In this document: one piece after another, positions 63,718 to 64,000 of the stretch
How the letters are laid out: each line of letters opens with the position of its first letter
Numbering within the stretch: position 1 is the first letter of the stretch
The notes under the pieces: generated by a model
What the model saw: only the letters and a program-made list of their open reading frames with translations
Told to the model about the DNA's origin: nothing
Database searches by the model: none
Made by a program: the position numbers and the translations under genes
Source of the DNA: Planococcus soli
GTDB taxonomy: Bacteria > Bacillota > Bacilli > Bacillales_A > Planococcaceae
Reading direction: 5' to 3'
DNA length: 64,000 bases
Assembly: GCF_016881065.1 (NCBI RefSeq)
Contig: NZ_WXYN01000050.1
Span: 1 to 64,000, forward strand

Positions 63718-63957
63718 TTGAGAGAAATCGGGATTGAGACTGAATATATAACACTTGGGCAATTGTTAAAAATGACGGATACAATAAGTTCAGGCGGAAT
63801 GGCCAAATGGTTTTTGGGAGAACATGAAGTTTTTGTAAATGGTGAAGCTGAAAACCGCAGAGGCCGGAAGCTGCGTGCAAATGATCTCGTCAATATTCCA
63901 GAGTTTGGAGATTTTCGTATCGTGACCGCTGAAGGCATGAGCTTCGATGCGGATTGA
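63718..63957 (+). CDS. yaaA: S4-domain protein YaaA (RlbA)
   Basis: A 79-residue protein with an S4-like RNA-binding fold: TLGQLLKMTDTISSGGMAKWFL, VFVNGEAENRRGRKLRANDLV. TTG start with AAGGATGAG upstream. It lies between dnaN and recF, as in all Bacillales, and its end overlaps recF. A ribosome assembly role is known for relatives. Confidence 0.92.
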   Translation: MREIGIETEYITLGQLLKMTDTISSGGMAKWFLGEHEVFVNGEAENRRGRKLRANDLVNIPEFGDFRIVTAEGMSFDAD

Positions 63958-64000
63958 CCGCCTTGAGCTTGTCAATTACAGGAACTATGAATCGCTAGAA
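63947..64000 (+). CDS. recF: RecF, start only (truncated by the window edge)
   Basis: ATG at 63947 begins MRIDRLELVNYRNYESLE, the typical RecF N-terminus, in a different frame from yaaA with an 11-bp overlap. Only 18 codons are visible. RecF loads RecA at gaps with RecO and RecR. Confidence 0.93.
   Translation, partial: MRIDRLELVNYRNYESLE

Overview
The window is the replication-origin region of a low-to-mid G+C Firmicute, most likely a Planococcaceae member (Planococcus or a close relative). The chromosomal gene order is the standard Bacillales one. From right to left it reads recF(start)-yaaA-dnaN-dnaA-oriC-rpmH-rnpA-yidC-jag-mnmE-mnmG-rsmG-noc-parA-parB, then rpsF-ssb-rpsR, gdpP-rplI-dnaB, purA, walRKHIJ-htrA and rlmH. 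The genus is inferred from protein flavour and synteny only.

Chromosomal core (about 30.3-64 kb). Nearly all genes left of oriC are on the minus strand and point away from it. dnaA, dnaN, yaaA and recF are on the plus strand. oriC is bipartite: DnaA boxes lie upstream of dnaA, and the dnaA-dnaN gap holds DnaA boxes, a CTACTACTACTATTAC trio tract and an AT-rich stretch. Three parS-like sites lie in walK, in parB and upstream of noc. A second dense DnaA-box cluster surrounds a small CxxH-protein gene next to rlmH.

Accessory region (about 1.66-30.36 kb). This is the main discovery: two tandem elements resembling staphylococcal cassette chromosomes (SCC), inserted at the 3' end of rlmH. Three related attachment sites (30331-30361, 6789-6845, 1664-1715) delimit a 23.5-kb element next to rlmH and a 5.1-kb distal element. 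The inner sides carry inverted repeats, 16 bp perfect for the large element and 13 bp for the small one. The large element encodes a CcrC-sized large serine recombinase, a D5/P4-type primase-helicase (Cch-like), a DUF960 protein and RadC. All are typical of SCC backbones. The small element keeps only a frameshifted recombinase lacking its catalytic domain. Both elements carry, in the same order downstream of the recombinase, the same pair of tiny membrane peptides (23-29 aa) with strong ribosome binding sites.

Cargo looks like genome defence rather than antibiotic resistance. It comprises a type I restriction-modification operon (hsdMSR), a PD-(D/E)XK-like nuclease with a partner, a PLD-like nuclease fused to an EVE/PUA-like domain, a STAS-GHKL ATPase translationally coupled to a multi-pass membrane protein, and in the small element a KAP-like P-loop NTPase. 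Several backbone proteins are unrecognised. No beta-lactam or other resistance gene is seen.

Left edge (1-1.5 kb). A GlcG/HbpS-family protein and a short-chain dehydrogenase lacking the usual catalytic serine lie beyond the outermost attachment site. They are probably ordinary chromosome or the start of another island.
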